Assembly (NCBI GenBank): GCA_009692395.1
Contig: SHZG01000163.1
Location: 1-5,523 of the forward strand
Direction of reading: 5' to 3'
Origin: Methylococcales bacterium
GTDB lineage: Bacteria; Pseudomonadota; Gammaproteobacteria; Methylococcales; Methylomonadaceae
DNA length: 5,523 nucleotides
The notes below the pieces were generated by a model. That model did not search any database and was not told where the DNA came from. It saw nothing but the letters and a program-made list of their open reading frames with translations. The translations under genes and the position numbers were made by a program. Positions 5,399-5,523 of this stretch are shown here, in pieces (position 1 is the first letter of the stretch; the number at the start of each line of letters is the position of its first letter).

Positions 5399-5523
5399 TT
5401 ATGAATAAATATCGCGCCCGAATTCGACCTTGTTGATAAGCAAACCGATGACGGTGTCGTGCATCAACTCTAGTTTTGAGAAGCAAATGGTCTTGCGATT
5501 GAGTCGTTTGATCCATGTCCGAA
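5378..5523 (-). mobile_element. IS1-family insertion sequence, 3' end only (right copy)
   Basis: This is the same element end as at the left margin, on the opposite strand, with its body lying to the right of the window. Positions 5378-5521 are the exact reverse complement of 6-149; the copies differ at 5522 (paired with 5), so they are close but probably not identical copies. The edge at 5378 starts GGTAGTGGG and interrupts the receptor gene after a TAT codon in an A-rich target (AAAAAATAT), which suits the AT preference of IS1 elements. The far end and the target duplication cannot be seen. Confidence 0.85.
5399..5523 (-). CDS. IS1-family transposase, C-terminal fragment (right copy)
   Basis: On the minus strand, the last 40 complete codons of the transposase run from 5521 to a stop at 5399-5401, encoding the same residues as the left copy (RLNRKTICFSK, then HDTVIGLLINK). 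The stop lies directly against the stop of the truncated receptor frame (5396-5398), so the two reading frames converge without overlap. Only the C-terminus is present and the catalytic part is outside the window. Confidence 0.8.
   Translation of the reverse strand, partial: RTWIKRLNRKTICFSKLELMHDTVIGLLINKVEFGRDIYS

Noticed and set aside
1..5523. Circular plasmid or phage genome closed through the terminal repeat
   Set aside because: The end repeats are inverted, not direct, and encode a transposase end; no replication or structural phage genes are present.

Overview
The window looks like a piece of a methylotrophic gammaproteobacterium, most likely a methanotroph of the Methylococcales type. 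The reasons are a run of genes of the bacterial tetrahydromethanopterin/methanofuran cofactor set (archaeal-type flavoprotein, DHPS-like DUF6513 protein, DUF447 protein, MfnB) with moderate base composition, beside a TonB-dependent receptor of the copper-receptor type. The taxon is an inference; no rRNA or core marker is present.

Layout: 1-149 is the 3' end of an IS1-family element on the + strand. 150-365 is intergenic, with a possible promoter and a perfect 12-bp palindrome. 366-683 encodes an unrecognised 105-residue protein, possibly OB-fold-like. A perfect TATAAT box at 735-740 precedes a run of six same-strand genes (771-4488): flavoprotein, ParD-like antitoxin, RelE/ParE toxin, DUF6513/pterin-binding protein, DUF447 protein and MfnB. 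The last three are joined by ATGA overlaps. The run ends in a double palindrome (4452-4504) that looks like a REP-type element. It supplies the last codons of mfnB and probably also acts as the terminator. 4509-4852 is non-coding and carries a probable promoter. At 4853 a TonB-dependent receptor gene with a signal peptide and a CxxxM motif begins, but after 175 native residues it is cut by a second IS1-family end (5378-5523, - strand).

The four cofactor genes fit together. MfnB makes the furan precursor of methanofuran. The flavoprotein is of the type that reduces dihydromethanopterin. The DUF6513 and DUF447 proteins accompany these genes in C1-transfer clusters without a settled reaction. 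Both cofactors serve formaldehyde oxidation to formate. The unusual points are a complete toxin-antitoxin pair embedded inside this cofactor operon, the palindromic element forming the MfnB C-terminus, and the two IS1-family ends facing inwards as a perfect 144-bp inverted repeat around the whole segment.
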